From NCBI GenBank assembly GCA_006937955.1, contig SSNP01000006.1:6566997-6630996 (forward strand): a DNA stretch of 64,000 nt, read 5' to 3'. This stretch comes from Pachypanchax playfairii. Lineage: Eukaryota > Chordata > Actinopteri > Cyprinodontiformes > Aplocheilidae. Positions 49,550 to 62,650 of this stretch are shown here, piece after piece. A model generated the notes under the pieces. That model was not told the origin of the DNA. It searched no databases and was given only the letters and a program-made list of their open reading frames with translations. The translations under genes and the position numbers were made by a program. Each line of letters starts with the position of its first letter. Position 1 is the first letter of the stretch.

Positions 49550-49875
49550 CAACAGATGAGGTATGAAATATGCATACAGAAACCCACTTCCAAGTATCTG
49601 AACCATCACTTTCAGACCTAAAGCCTGTATTTCACTCTGCTGTAACAGTTGGCTGCAAGTTGCAAATGCCATGCGAGGTGGTGGTGGTGGGGGGGGGGTG
49701 TCGCTGAAATGGCTCGAAACACTTGCGAGAGGTCTTGCTTTCTGCATGTGGCCTTGTTGAGGTGTCGCTGGATCAGTTTCAACTTCTGAGAGTCAGAAAG
49801 TGCCAGAAATGTGAGACAGTATTGGGAGGAACCGAAGATTATAATAATAATTATTAATTATTATTAGGAGGTATC
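47446..49875. other. Non-coding stretch, no recognised feature
   Basis: Apart from a poly(A) run near 49516-49546, I see no exon, RNA gene or bounded repeat. A 166-aa minus-strand frame at 48322-48822 shows no domain and no splice context. Confidence 0.5.
49516..49546 (+). repeat. Poly(A) run
   Basis: About 31 consecutive A bases with no recognisable retroelement body next to it. Confidence 0.85.
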
Positions 49876-50455
49876 TTAAAGAGGCCCTTCCATTAAAAAT
49901 TGTTTTTCTGAGGTTTCTGTTGAATATTTTAGCTCCACAGGTGTTCTTACCTTCATAGTGGGTGTGAAAACAGATCAACAAGTTCTCTTTCAGTTTTTAT
50001 CTCTCAAACTACGCAGGTGGCGATAAAACCCGAGTTCTCCCGAGTCCGAACGGCCTGTATCTGTTTCGTCACAACTCCTTTGTTCGTTAGTTTTCGGCAG
50101 CTCCCGCAGTTGAAACCACGCCTAGCATGCTGCTGGCTAAAAGCTGTAGAATAAGATGTAGCAAACAAGAAGACACGAGGTCTGACGTTGCCATGCACAG
50201 CGGGGCAGGAAACAGTATTCTTTGCTCTCATAGGCTAGTTTGTTAGCCAATCAGAGTCCAGCAAATTCACATAATTATTATTAATGAGTTGCTGCTGAAG
50301 CCTGATGAAACCAGCCGAATCTTGACGCAGACATATTGAAAGGTCTGTTAATCAGTGTTTAACGTTTTTTTTAGATATAAAATGTTTCATATTACAGGTT
50401 GATACTTAAGAAATAATCACAAAGTCATGAAATTTGTATGAAATGGCCTCTTTAA
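49876..50455 (-). repeat. T2/Kolobok-like MITE family A
   Basis: Begins TTAAAGAGGCCCTTCCAT and ends GAAATGGCCTCTTTAA. The right border TTAA (50452-50455) runs straight into a family B copy. Confidence 0.85.
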
Positions 50456-50850
50456 GAAAATTAAGCTCAAAATTACATTTCTAAGTATTTCTTCATTCAA
50501 ATCGTTGTGGATCAGTAGCAGACACAAAAATGCGCTTAAAAAAATAACTGGATTTGTGATGTAGAAAAGCCACTGGGCGGGGCCACAAGCTCCTACTCCG
50601 CTAGCTGTAGAGCTAGCATAAACAGAAAACTCTCAGCAGCGAGGAAGGGCGGGGGGATCCTCCTCGCCAAAGGTTCCACCCACAGCGCAAAGGTGAATTA
50701 CTAATGAGCTACTGCTGCTATGCAGAAACTACTTACTAGAAAACAACAGGTTTTATGATTTTAGGTAAAAACGGCCTAATCATAATTTAAAGACACTGAG
50801 ACGCTTTAAAATAACTCAAACGTTGATCAGAGTGGGTCTTGAAACATTGT
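50456..50850 (+). repeat. MITE family B fragment abutting family A
   Basis: Begins in family B interior (AAATTAAGCTCAAAATTAC) directly after the family A border and ends near GAGTGGGTCTTGAAA. The outer left end of family B is missing. Confidence 0.7.
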
Positions 50851-51404
50851 CGTTTCAAGCAAGTGTGTCATCTATAGTATATTAATTCATTTGTATATTT
50901 TTTTAGGGATTCATGGATTTTGTTTTGACATCTCAAAGTGTGTAAAAAGACTTTTTAGAGTCCATAAACTGCATTTTCACCTTGTGGTTGAAGTAACTGT
51001 CAGCAGAAAGAGAAAGCTGTGTGCAGAACAGAATGCATGCAGCAGCATTACAGAGGGAGAAACTGGTTAAGCGTGACCACCAACACACACACAGTTATTG
51101 ACCGTCACGAGGTCAGCTCTCATAGTTACTGCACAACTTCCCTCATTTCACCAGCTGATGAAAAAAACAAACCTAAATCAAATACTGTAACAGATAAACC
51201 TCCTCGCTGTCGACTGACTTCCTGCAGACACGTACAAACAGAATGATAAATGCTTCAAGTGTGAAATGACTGAATGAGGTCCAGATGGAGGTGAAGCATA
51301 AAAGGCAGTTTCTGCAAATTGAGTTGAAATTCTCTCAGATCCAGCACCTGAGGTTCTGCTCTCAGTTAAAGTGTGAAGAAGCCTGCGAGTGTGTCAGAGT
51401 CTGA

Positions 51405-51881
51405 ATGTGTGTAAACAGACAGCTGAGACCAGGAAACCCCATCAGTAGACGATCAGGGAGGTCTCGCTATGTGGGGGTCAAGAAAAGGTCAAACAAAAAG
51501 AACCCGATCCCGAAGATGCACAGTCTCAGCAGCAGAAAAGCTCAATCAGAAAGTCACGGACCAAACATTCCCACATCTGTAAATGATTCAAACACCTTTA
51601 ACCAGAAGCTGCAAAACTTGAACCTGAACAAATGTAATAAAACCCCTTCGTGCCCACCAGTATGGTCATCTGGTTTCCATGTTTACAGGAAACTCAATAA
51701 GTTGGAGTCCTGTCGGGTTTCGAAGCCAAAGAAAAAACATCGACACAAACACTTCTGTTGCACAACAAATGACCACACGCCTCATCCTTCCTCAGACATA
51801 GCATTAAGCCCAGGGGGTTACTTAAGTTCATCACAATCAATCTATTCTTTCGATGAAAACAACCATTCAGACGTCTTATAA
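51405..51881 (+). CDS. Orphan open frame, 158 aa, probably not a gene
   Basis: Uninterrupted frame with a basic N-terminal half and a KPKKKHRHK patch, ending SIYSFDENNHSDVL. No domain recognised, no splice partners or polyadenylation signal seen, and no homology known to me. It lies in the region that is probably tesk1 intron 1, on the opposite strand. A chance frame is the more likely explanation. Confidence 0.12.
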   Translation: MCVNRQLRPGNPISRRSGRSRYVGVKKRSNKKNPIPKMHSLSSRKAQSESHGPNIPTSVNDSNTFNQKLQNLNLNKCNKTPSCPPVWSSGFHVYRKLNKLESCRVSKPKKKHRHKHFCCTTNDHTPHPSSDIALSPGGYLSSSQSIYSFDENNHSDVL

Positions 51882-52685
51882 ATCAGTCAAGCCTTTTGTT
51901 TTGGTTGGTCATAGAGACCTAATGGGGTATGATGGGATGGGCGAAGTGAGATTAGATTGTGAAAGAACAGAATGTCAAAAGCAGAGATGGTAGCACCATC
52001 CGCATGACACGGTCCATCGTTTGCAATATTGCAAAACCAGATTCGACTATGTTCAGGAGTTTTATTTGGACTCGAGGCTAGTTTTTCGTCTTTTAGAACA
52101 ATGTTGCTATGCAGAAAAAGTTTGAAAAGAAATGGTGAAAAAATGAGCAGTAATTCATTTTACTGCATCACTTTACACACAGATCGTCATCACAAGCTAC
52201 AATCAACATCTGCAAGTTTAAAGAATGTGGATTTTATGACCAGGTAAAGTTTTGCTGCTACTGCAAACATAAGATCTGATTCTTCCTGGGGGTCTTTTTT
52301 ATTATTATTTTTTTTTTTATAAGTGCTTGTTCTAAACTTGTTGGATCTTAGTGTCTTTCATGAGCAGAAACCATTCAGGATGAGTTGAGTTCTTTGGAAT
52401 CCATCTGTCTTTCTTTAGCAAGCAGCCAGCATGAATGTCCTGTAAAGGGCAGTAGTGTGGACCCAACCTCACGCTGAGCTGTCCTCACCACCCGTCTGCA
52501 GATCCTTCCTGTTTCAGTGCAGCTGCCACACGGTGCAGCACCAGTTCCAGCTTTCAATGGATGCATGATAGAAGTTTACAAGAAGCTGCTGACAAAGGTG
52601 TTGACGTATCAACTTCCTGAGGAAGTAGAATCTCTAATGGGTCCTCTTCAACAGATAGTTAAGGTTAAAGATCTGCAGGAACATG

Positions 52686-53291
52686 GGGTGTTTCTCAATG
52701 TCAAGGAACCTTGCTTACCGAGGCACTGCCTTGGTAGAGGAGGCGTCTTGCTTACGAGGATACTGGAACAGACTTCACTCACGTGATCGCGGCTGCTTGC
52801 TCACGCGCACTGTTTACGTCCCGCCCATCGCCCATGGAGCTAGAAATGTTAATAAAAATAAAATAAATGTGCAAGCGAGTTAATACCTTCTCGCCACCGA
52901 AGCTGCAGCTACAAAGCAACTAACCAACTGCATAACTGCTTTGGATTAAAAAACAAAACAAAAACATTTTAAATAAGCCCGATAGCAACAATCAGCTAAC
53001 TTACATTTAAACAGGAAATTTGCCTTTGAAGTAGCTGCTGTCAGCTCCTCAACCGTCATTTTTTGAAAATGCCGCGATGTATTCTTGGAAATTTGTGACC
53101 AAGGGAAGGCATCAAGGCACGTCCCATGTATCCTTGGTATGTTAACTAAACAGCGGGCAAACCGAGTACAGATGCCTCGGTAGCACATGAACATTGGAAC
53201 GCGCTTTGGTGGGTCCCGATGACGTATCTCCTAGGCAACTGGGGCGGGACCAAGGCATCAAGGCAAGGTTCCTTGGCTTTGAGAAACACCC
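52686..53291. mobile_element. Inverted-repeat element, unclassified
   Basis: 606 bp whose ends are 29-bp inverted repeats with 2 mismatches, starting GGGTGTTTCTCAA and continuing CAAGGAACCTTGC. No clear target duplication and no transposase remnant. Confidence 0.7.
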
Positions 53292-53320
53292 AGGGACTCC
53301 CCAGAACTTTAGGCTCTTTA

Positions 53321-54198
53321 CCCCTCCTTTCCACTGAACGCACAACAGACGCGCAACGTTAGTGATGCGTAATATGCTGCTGGTAGCCGCCATTAACCTC
53401 TTGGCATTCCTGCCATTTTTGCACAAAACTCTTTAATTAAACATACCAATTTTAAAACTGAAGCTGTTCTTGAACCATTTGGAGTAGAAATATGGTTAAG
53501 ACCTCTTTGGAAATAAAACACTCTGACGTTTCAACCCTAATAGTCAGAATCAGTGTGAGTGTTACTTTTACTGAGTTATATTATCTTTTTTTATGGCCAC
53601 CTGGTTATTTTTTTTAAATATGTGCTCTGAAAATGAATCTAGCATGGTGTGGTGGACTGGTAAACAACATGATTTAGGAGTCATACATGGACATTAACGG
53701 TAAGATAGATTTTTTTTTTTTTTTAAATCAAGTGGTTTGACAAAAACACTCATTGTGTCTAAAGCTTTGATTATATCCTTTATTGCCATACCTCATTGGA
53801 ATCACGAGACTTTTAGCTTTCAAATGATGTACAACATGTTTAGATCCTCTGAACGCGTGACGATGTTACACTACAAAAAAAAAAAAGAAAAACACAGCGC
53901 AACCCACCCGTGGGTCAAGTATCGCGAAGGGGTTTTAAACTCAATGAGACTGTTCGCACTGCGAGCATGAGACACGTCCAGAAGCGTAGTGTCGTGAGCA
54001 TTAGCAGTTGTAATTTTTACAAGGTACGCTTCTAAAAATGCATAGCTTAGTTTGGACCAGACAGGAAATCAGGCGTTCCTGAAACATAATTAAAATACCC
54101 TGATACGTGTGTGAAGCGCTCCTGGCGGGAAGCGACATTCAGCCGACTGCACGAGCAAAACGCTACGTGCTACCGACACGTTCAGTGGAAAGGAAGGG
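53321..54198. mobile_element. Inverted-repeat element, unclassified
   Basis: 878 bp with 20-bp inverted ends CCCCTCCTTTCCACTGAACG and CCCTTCCTTTCCACTGAACG (one mismatch). It starts 29 bases after the previous inverted-repeat element. No coding remnant recognised. Confidence 0.6.
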
Positions 54199-54545
54199 CA
54201 AGTGCACAAAAGTCCACCTTTAGTGATCAATGATTAAATTAGGATCTGCCAGACATTAGGGGAAACATACGATAATGATATCTAGTGTGATCAACCTGCG
54301 TTTACGGTGCCTCAACATCTCTCACCTTCATCAGATGTGGTACCAAGTCCTATGATGGTCCATCCAACTCACCAAAAACATTATTAGTCTAGAGACGGTC
54401 AATCAATACAGGGTTTCTGATTTATCACAATCATTTTATACTGAAATAATGACATATTGATATATAGTGCAGCCACAAAAAAATAAATATATTGAAGTTT
54501 TTTTAACTGCATTAAAACATCTAAATGCCCTTAAGGTGTCATTTC

Positions 54546-55378
54546 TGAGGGGTGTTCCAAAAAGTGGGATTTGTAGAAGTTGATTCTAAGTTTAGGGAAA
54601 CTTAAGATTTTTCCATTACAGCAAGAGGTAAGTGAAACTCTTGGTCTGTCACCATGGTAACAAACTAAACCTGCTCACTGGCAGGTTTCCTTCACAAAAC
54701 ATGTGAGGCAGATAGTCCACATCTGTATCATTTAAACAATCCAGTTGATACAAAAGAAGAATGGATCCCTCCAACCCAAATGTGCACTTAATCACAGATA
54801 TTTTAAAAATATTGCAATAGTATTATTTTATATCAGATTTACTCACAGACTTTGTCCATCACGCAGCTTTTCTGTTTGTAAAAAACTTAATTTAAAATTT
54901 CTACATGTTGAAAAAGCCCATGAATTAATATTTACTGTTACTGCCAGAAGAAAACCCTTTCAGATTCACACCCATGTGTCATTTTAGTTAAGCCCAAACC
55001 CATTTTGATCATATGATTTCAGCTAAATGAGCATCATCTTTTTTCAACCTACCGCTTCACATAAGCTACAAGAGCAGATGAGGATCAGTGTTAAATCTGC
55101 GAAGTTGTACGTTCAGCTTCACTCCAACTGCTGTTGTGTTCCTTGTTTTTGTAACATTTGTGACCATATTGTTTAAAATCTTTGAGGCAGATCGCCTCCA
55201 GTAAAACACCTGGTGAATCCAGGTAACAGGGCTCGATTCATAATGCCTTTCCCCTTCACTCATGTACAGGTTTAACTCAGGATGAAGCTGATCTGAATTG
55301 ATAGAACTCATTAAAATATTAGTTATCTCAGATTTAACAGAAACCCAGAGTTTGCTGGAGTTACCTTTTCATAAAAAA
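54546..55378. repeat. Possible Harbinger-type remnant
   Basis: Opens GAGGGGTGTTCCAAAAAGTG and carries AACTTAAGATTTTTCCATTA and CCATGGTAACAAAC, patterns I associate with fish Harbinger copies. No transposase motif can be read and the right end is missing where the family C MITE begins. Confidence 0.35.
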
Positions 55379-55949
55379 TTAAAGGTCCAGTATCATGCAA
55401 AATCAACTTTTTGGAACTTTTAACCATGTTCTGATGTTATTTCCTTATTAAACCCCTCCAGAGTGGTTTTCGGCTTAATACACACATTTCTCAGCAATCC
55501 TCCTGAATCTTGGGCTCTGAGCAGCTGCTTTACTCTCTCCTGGAAAACGAATGACTGTAACGTAGTGATGTAACAATGTTAAACCAGGAAGTGCCCCTAC
55601 ACACACACCCCGAGCTGCGAGAGTCTGAAGCAAGACACTAAACACCACCGGTTTGTAGTATTTTACTTTCTAAAAATGTCTCAGTGAAAATGTGCATTTG
55701 GCTGTGAGAGTTACAGGAATTTATTCGCCATTTTATTCAGGCAGCTCGAGGGGCAGCACTCACAGAGGGAGGGGGGAGTTTAGGTAAACAGAGCATTTTA
55801 CTTCCTGGTCGGAGAATAACAAGATAATATAAGTTACCGTATATTTCGGGATAAATGAAGACTATATAACACCAAAGGTAAGATTTTATCATAGATGTGC
55901 TTATCACAAACATTGAAGGCTATAAAATAGCAGGATACAGGACCTTTAA
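55379..55949 (+). repeat. T2/Kolobok-like MITE family C, copy 2
   Basis: 571-bp element beginning TTAAAGGTCCAGTATCATGC and ending with the inverted repeat GATACAGGACCTTTAA. TTAA lies at both borders. This is the uninterrupted version of the element at 18852-21019. Confidence 0.85.
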
Positions 55950-57771
55950 AACTAACTGTAGGATGTAGACATTTTACTGACAAATATTTAAAAAACCCTG
56001 TTCAAAGGAAACTTGCTGTTTCTAAAGAGACGTGAGCAAATGTTTGTTTAGGTGTTTTATTTAAAAAAAATGACTTTAATGCAAATAATGGAGACTTAAA
56101 AAAAACCCTTCCATATCATAAATACATTTCATCATCACTTCTGTGAAATTGTCCAGACTCTGACGCCAACACAGGGCTGTTTGTTTATCTTCTCAGAGGA
56201 GTGGTCCTACTTGAGGTCTAGCTATACACTACAGCACCACCAGTATGTGGATGGGAGGGGAGAAAACCCATTGTGCTCCATTGTAAACACACACGCACAC
56301 ATGCACCGTCTTTAGAGATAAATCGGTAGCGAAAGGCTGGTAACTTTTACAGAAAGGAGGAGCTGCGTTGGCTAAGAGCTCCACAAGTCGCCACTTTAAT
56401 CCCTCCGTCCAGTTGTCTCATTTTAAGGAATAACAACAATTCAAGTGAAGACAGGCACATCATACGCTCAGCAGTTTCATGTTGCTGCGGCTGTGCGGAA
56501 CATAAACAACAGCTTAAATACTTGTGCAGCGAGTGGAGCCTCACAGAGGGAATAATGAAGGAAAAATGCTTCACTGAGACTCTGATGTTCAAGTCTGCAC
56601 TGGTTCTGCCATACCAGCAACACACACACACACACACACACACACACAGCTTCCTAATCCCAAACGCTGAAAACTGATCACAGACAAGCAAGGAGATAAC
56701 CTGTGATGGATTGCAACTTAAAGGATCAGTCGTCCCCCAGTTGATCTGTTATCTTTTGCATAAATCCTGATTGTTGGAGCAATCCGACTTGTGGAAAACT
56801 CAAACGAAACAAGTCATATCTCAACACGTCCCACTGGGCAAGTTCCCGCCTTCAATGCTTAAACATTCATTATCTCTTATAACAGAGCTCGACAAGCTCG
56901 CAAATCAAGAAAGGAATGACTGCGGGAAGTTAATTAAATTGCCAAAACCTAAAATCATGCCACACCAGTTTCACCATCTTTTGTTTCCTTAGAACCTGAA
57001 ATAAAACTAAACCAACTCATTGAACCAAAATACTTTATATAAAGAATAGATAAACTGTAAAACTATAAAGTTTAAGCAGCTGGAATATGATGATCAGAGT
57101 TGTTGTCGCGCTGCAGCCAAGAACACATGATCCCCAGCACCATGAGCACATTATCACACGCAGCTGACACACTCATCAGCTCCCCCATCATGGTGAGAGT
57201 TTTCCGTCACAGTAATCTTAGTCTTTATCCATTTTTTTCCCCCCCTACTTGAGCTCATTGTGGTATCAAGCACGCACGGCTCAATAAAACCTCTGGTGCA
57301 TTTGTTTTTCCATCGTTGCTGCAACTTGTCATCACGATGATGCATCATCAAGCTCTTCACTAACCCCAAAGATAACAACTGAAGACCGGATCTCTAATCC
57401 TAACCATGTTTTTTAGATTATACTGCATGTGATTGAATTTTAAAACCAACACAAAAAAGTTCAGAGTCCAGAATTTCAGATTTCAGGGAAGTCCTGCCTA
57501 TTTCATGTTGCATTAAAGCTATGATGAGGGATCTTTTTCTTCCAGGTAGATCATCTAGACTATTTGTCCACCTATCTGTCAATCATTCTGGTGAAATGTT
57601 GTGCACTGTTCCAGGATAGTGTAAGACTGTGTTAGATACTTTTCTATTGATGCTTTTATTTTAAAGTCTGCCTGGGAGTGACCTGGAAGTTCTTGTTCAG
57701 AGTGTTAAAAGGCCCAATACCCGCACTGCACCCTGTGGTCCTCCACGAAGTGCNACTTAGCAGAAGTGCAC
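55950..57771. other. Non-coding stretch, no recognised feature
   Basis: Only a (CA)n tract (56620-56648) and one ambiguous base (57754) stand out. Confidence 0.5.
56620..56648 (+). repeat. (CA)n microsatellite
   Basis: About 14 CA units. Confidence 0.9.
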
Positions 57772-58445
57772 TTAAAGGTGGTAAAGAGGATTTAGTGGCA
57801 AATTTAGATCTCAAATTTACTTTAAAATCATTTTATCGACTTGTAGTGATCTTGTACTTACTGTTTCCAAAAGAAAAAGTTATAATATTCATAAATCATA
57901 GACCTGGTGGGGCTTGAAATAAAAGTAGCTAATGGATAACAACCCCGTTTTGTTATCTATTGGCTACTAGATTGTCAATCACACTTGTACTGCTAAAACT
58001 AACAATAAACAGCCTTTTACCATTGATGATCCGACATGTTCGAAGAAATAAAGTTGTAGTAGTTCCAGAAAAAACTCCAGCGTTATCGATAGTAAACAAA
58101 CAATGGGGGATTTCTGCCGTTGAGGGAAGAGGGGAGGGGGGGCTACAACGCATGCGCGCTATTCGAAAAACAACAAACAGCCGTTGAGCTTCTCATTTGG
58201 GTTAAAATCGTCTTTACCAACTATAAGGGTTTAAGTGCGTAGTGAACAAGTGTGCAAATAATAGCAGTATTGGGACAGCGAGGATTACCTCAATGGCCTG
58301 TGTCACAGCATCATATCTCCATGACAACCAAAATGGCAGTGCCGGTTGCTGTTTATGCTATTTTAATGCTTGAAATGATTTTGAAAATACACACCAGTAC
58401 CATTGTTATTAATTATATATGAAAAATCCTCTGTTATACCTTTAA
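57772..58445. repeat. T2/Kolobok-like MITE family G
   Basis: Ends TTAAAGGTGGTAAAGAGG and, on the other strand, TTAAAGGTATAACAGAGG, with TTAA borders, 674 bp. One ambiguous base lies just outside it at 57754. Confidence 0.65.
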
Positions 58446-59622
58446 CAGTGAATTATATCCTGATAAGCGCCTCCTAGTGGCTGGTTCCAGAACAAATTCT
58501 TAGTCCCGCCCCCTCTCTATGTAAATAAACATATGACTAAACATAAAAACACACCTCAGGTAATTTACAGCTCTTGGCTGCCATTTGCAGCTTTATGTTC
58601 AAACATTCATTTTTCTACTATGTTTAATCATAATTGGTTATTTGATGCTTTTAAAAAGCACCGTAAATTGTTTGCAGGTGAGTGGGCGGGACTTTCAGCT
58701 ACAACTTCTGAGTAGAGACTCTAAAAATACAACAAGGCAACTTCCCTGCTAAACTGAAGACAAATGCACCATCTTTACACAATTTGTGTCAGTTTCCAAA
58801 CGTTACCTGAAATCAACTAAACCATGATACACGAGAGAGAACGGTTGTTATATTTTATGACTGAATTCATCCTGTGAAAGTTAAAAATGGAAATAACGTC
58901 AACGTAAATTTTGAAATAGCTTATAACCCAAAAGCTGTCTGCTAAATTTGTGAGGTCAAGCTTTTTTGGCCCAACAAAACTGTCTGAAGTGAAACAGATC
59001 TCCACTTTTAATATCCAATAATTCAAGAAAGTAAAACTGTGATCCAAAGGAAACAACTAAATGCCACGGGCTCTTCCATCGTCTACTACCCTCCTCTCCG
59101 AGTTTCAGTTACTGCTGTTTTTGGCACAGCATGGCTGACATAAAAAGACAGATATTTAGGTCAGAAATATGAGAAAAAAATTAATTATCCAAATGTTCAT
59201 TTTACAGTGGAAAAAGGTAATGGAATAAAACAGCAAATCATTGATAGCAGAATTTTTTTTACCACAAAGTAAAAGTTTTTAGCGTTTCACAAAAGCAGGA
59301 TGCAATTGAACTGAAAAGCAGAACTAAAAGCAGTTTAGCAGAGCTAAAATTAAATAAATATAAATGTTTTTTTTACTGAAAAGGAGAAACACAAGCTTTA
59401 TGAAAAAATATTTTTACATTAATTTTTCTACCATGTAGGAATTGACTGTGTTCGGCCAAATGGTTCTCCCGAACATCAAACCCTGCTAAAGACCAACATC
59501 CAGCACAGTGTATTCACATCGCAATCACAATAATCAATACCAATTAAACAATAATATTGTTTTAAGTTCCTGTCAACATGCAGCTCCAGCATTTAGGCAA
59601 ATTAAGATTTCTGAAAAGAGAC

Positions 59623-60064
59623 TTAAAAATCCACTCGGATGAAAATTGTGTTTTCGTGCTGTTAGCATGTTCTTGTGGCATTCTTCTGATGCTAGAGGAC
59701 GTATCTTAAGAAAATTAAGCCCAAAATTGCATTTCTGAGTATTTCTGCATTCAAATTGCTGTAAATCAGTAGCAGATGCAAAAATTCATCTAAAATAGAC
59801 TGGATTTGTGATGTAGAAAATTCACTGGGCGGGGCCACAAGCTCCTACTCTGCAAGCTGTAAGCTAGCGGTTGTGCTAGCATAAACAGAGAGCTCTCAGC
59901 AATGGGGAGGGGGATCCTCCATGCAGCTATTGCTGCTATGCAGAAACTACTTCCTAGAAAACTACACAGGTTTTGTGATTTTGGGTAAAAACGCCATAAT
60001 CATAATTTAAAGACCACTGAGACGCTTTAAAATAACTCAAAAGATGATCGGAGTGGATCTTTAA
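59623..60064 (+). repeat. T2/Kolobok-like MITE family B
   Basis: Begins TTAAAAATCCACTCGGATG and ends GATCGGAGTGGATCTTTAA, TTAA at both borders. A short internal block present in the 29653 and 38972 copies is missing. Confidence 0.8.
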
Positions 60065-61174
60065 TGAACTGACTGCATCCCAGAAAAGATCCTTCTACCT
60101 TTGTGCTTTGGTAGATTGACACATTCCAACCCTTCGTGATTTAATATCCTCATATCACTCACCCTCGGTACTAAATCAAAAAATCCTCCATGAAAAAAGA
60201 TGATGTTCCTAGTTTGCATGTAGATTTTGTTGCAAGGCAGAAGGAGATAGAAAACCCGATGAGAAGTTTGCTGCGTGTTTCCTTGTTCTTAGGCAGCAGG
60301 TGTTATCTGCATCAGCAAATTCACCATCTATTATCAGATGAGCTGGAACAGCTGGAACATGACACAGTACCGCAGCAATCCAATTAGAAACAGATCCAAC
60401 TTTTTCCCCCCCATTAAACTTTGCAGGCCTGTAAAACAGAGTGAATGTAAATACTTGCTTCCTGTAGCCAGAGCGTTGACTGATGCTGCAGTTTGTATCT
60501 GATTGAAACGTTTTATTACTTGATTAATAGGGAAGATGAAAAACTGCACCTGTAGGATTTGTCCTGACAAATGCACCCCCCACCCCTTCCTCATGCACCC
60601 TCTCCCCTCCTCCTTTCACAGATTGCACAATTGCACTCTGGAGTGGTGTCTGGCCACCTAGAGCGATCCTCCATTGATCTGCACTCAGAACCGAAGCTCA
60701 ACAACATGGCAGGAGGCCAGGGTCTTTGTTACCCAGCTCCAACTCAAGCACAGGCAGAGTATATCTAAAATACTGAAACCAAACTTTAACAGCTGAGACA
60801 AGTTTTCCTGCACAGCAGTCACACCTTTTTTTTTTTTGTTATTTTTTTCTCAGAACTCATCCAGGACACAGCAGCAACTCTTCGGTGAATCGTATCAGTA
60901 ACTTCTGAATGTAACAGATAGCTGCGGTGACGCTTTTGCATTTACACTGAGAGATCAAAGGGCGGGTTGATCCTGAGCTCAAGGGCCGAACTGACAAGGA
61001 GGCAGTAAACATGCTGACATTTGCATGTTCATTAGCCATTCAAAAGGGCAAAAGAAAGAGGGAGTGGCTTCGTGAGGCCGATTGGAGGGTGAGAACAGAC
61101 ACCTTAAAACTGATTAAAACCCTTTCGGAAATGTTATATGACCTAAATGTCTCCTCTATTTTTTTATTTTTCTT
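60065..61174. other. Non-coding stretch, no recognised feature
   Basis: No exon with the expected tesk1 N-terminal kinase sequence (GAGFF-type glycine loop) was found on the minus strand here or elsewhere beyond 45260. Confidence 0.45.
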
Positions 61175-61450
61175 ATGCTAAAGTTTAACACTGTTGCCTT
61201 GCGGTGAGAAGGTTCTGGGTTCAAAACCAGTCCTTTCTGCATGGAGTGTGTGGATTTTCTCAGGGTCTCCAGTTTCCTCCCACAGACCAAAAACATCCAT
61301 GAGGTTAATTTGCAGCTCTAAATTGGCTCTAGGTGTGAGTGTTGTCTGTCTATATGAGACTGTGCAGGACCGAGAACCTGTCCAGGTGGGACCCCGCCTC
61401 TCTACGACTGACTCCCTGAGACTCTGAACAGAAACAAGCAGTGTGCAATT
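61175..61450 (+). repeat. SINE-like repeat
   Basis: Has AACACTGTTGCCTTGCGGTG, a box B-like GGTTCTGGGTTCAAAACC, then the body TTTCCTCCCACAGACC and CCTGTCCAGGTGGGACCCCG shared with 11325-11570. Confidence 0.6.
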
Positions 61451-61734
61451 TGTCGGGGTCCCCCCCTCTCTGCTTTTGATGTTCCCCCCTCTGGTCCTTT
61501 ATTTTTTATCCAGGGGGGGATACGTTATTTTTGTTCTTCTTTCTCATCTGACCATACTTGGATAACAATATTGCTAAAACATCCGTCACCGGGCGCTGTT
61601 TTCGGCTGGACAATAATAACGGTTACACCTTGAAGTCACAACCATCTGTTGTACAGGTACTGCTACTTAATTAGTTAACTTACATTATTACTGTGGACTG
61701 TTATTTTGTCAAATAAATAAGCAGTGTGTTTAAG

Positions 61735-61812
61735 GTATGTATGTATGTATGTATGTATGTATGTATGTATGTATGTATGTATGTATGTATGTATGTATGT
61801 ATGTATGTATGT
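61735..61812 (+). repeat. (ATGT)n microsatellite
   Basis: About 19 perfect tetranucleotide units. Confidence 0.95.
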
Positions 61813-62070
61813 GCGACCAACCCCCTCCCCCGTGGTCCTCTGCTTTTTTCACAAATCGCACACTGGAAACAAGTGAGTACAGAAAAAGACTGACTGACCG
61901 CTGCAAGTGTTGGTGACTTTTGGGAGACTTGAACCCACCTTCCTCTTTTATTCTGCAATCTGAAACTCTCCTAAACTGAAAAGGGTTTCTAATTTTAAAA
62001 TAAGATGTTGCACTTTCTACTGAAACATTGAGCTGCAAGGAAACTGGATCTGAATTGTTCCACTTTCATT

Positions 62071-62650
62071 TTAGTTCATACCAATTTTAGGACTTAGTGG
62101 TTATTTAGTATTAGTATTAGTATTAACCAGTGATATGAAACTTTTTTTATCTAAAAAAACGTTAGGAAACACTGATTAACAGACCTTTCAATCTGTCTGC
62201 ATCAAAATTCGTCTGGTTCCGGCTTCGGGTAGCAGCTTGTTCATATTCATTATCTGAATTTGCTGGACTCTGATTGGCTAACAAACTAGCCTATGAGAGC
62301 AAGGTATACTGTTTCCTGCCCCGCTGCACATGGCAACAACAGAAGTTCTCTCTTCCGGTTTGCTACGTCTTATGCTAACAGCTTTTAGCCAGCAGCATGC
62401 TAGGCGTGGATTCAACTGCAGGAGCTGCCGAATACGAACGAACAAAGGAGTTGTGATGAAACAGATACAGGCCGTTCGAACTCAGGAGAACTCGGGTGTT
62501 ATCACCACCTGCGTAGTTTGAGAGATTAAAACTGAAAGAGAAGTTGTTGACCTGTTTTCACACCCACTATGAAGGTAAGAACACCTGTGGAGCTAAAATA
62601 TTCAACAGAAACCTCAGAATAAACAGTTTTTAATGGAAGGGCCTCTTTAC
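62071..62650 (+). repeat. T2/Kolobok-like MITE family A, eroded termini
   Basis: The interior matches the family closely (from CATACCAATTTTAGGACTT through GGAAGGGCCTCTTTAC), but the left terminus is lost and the right TTAA has become TTAC. Confidence 0.8.

Noticed and set aside
61701..62038. Frames with repeated HTYIHTYI
   Set aside because: Translation of the (ATGT)n microsatellite.
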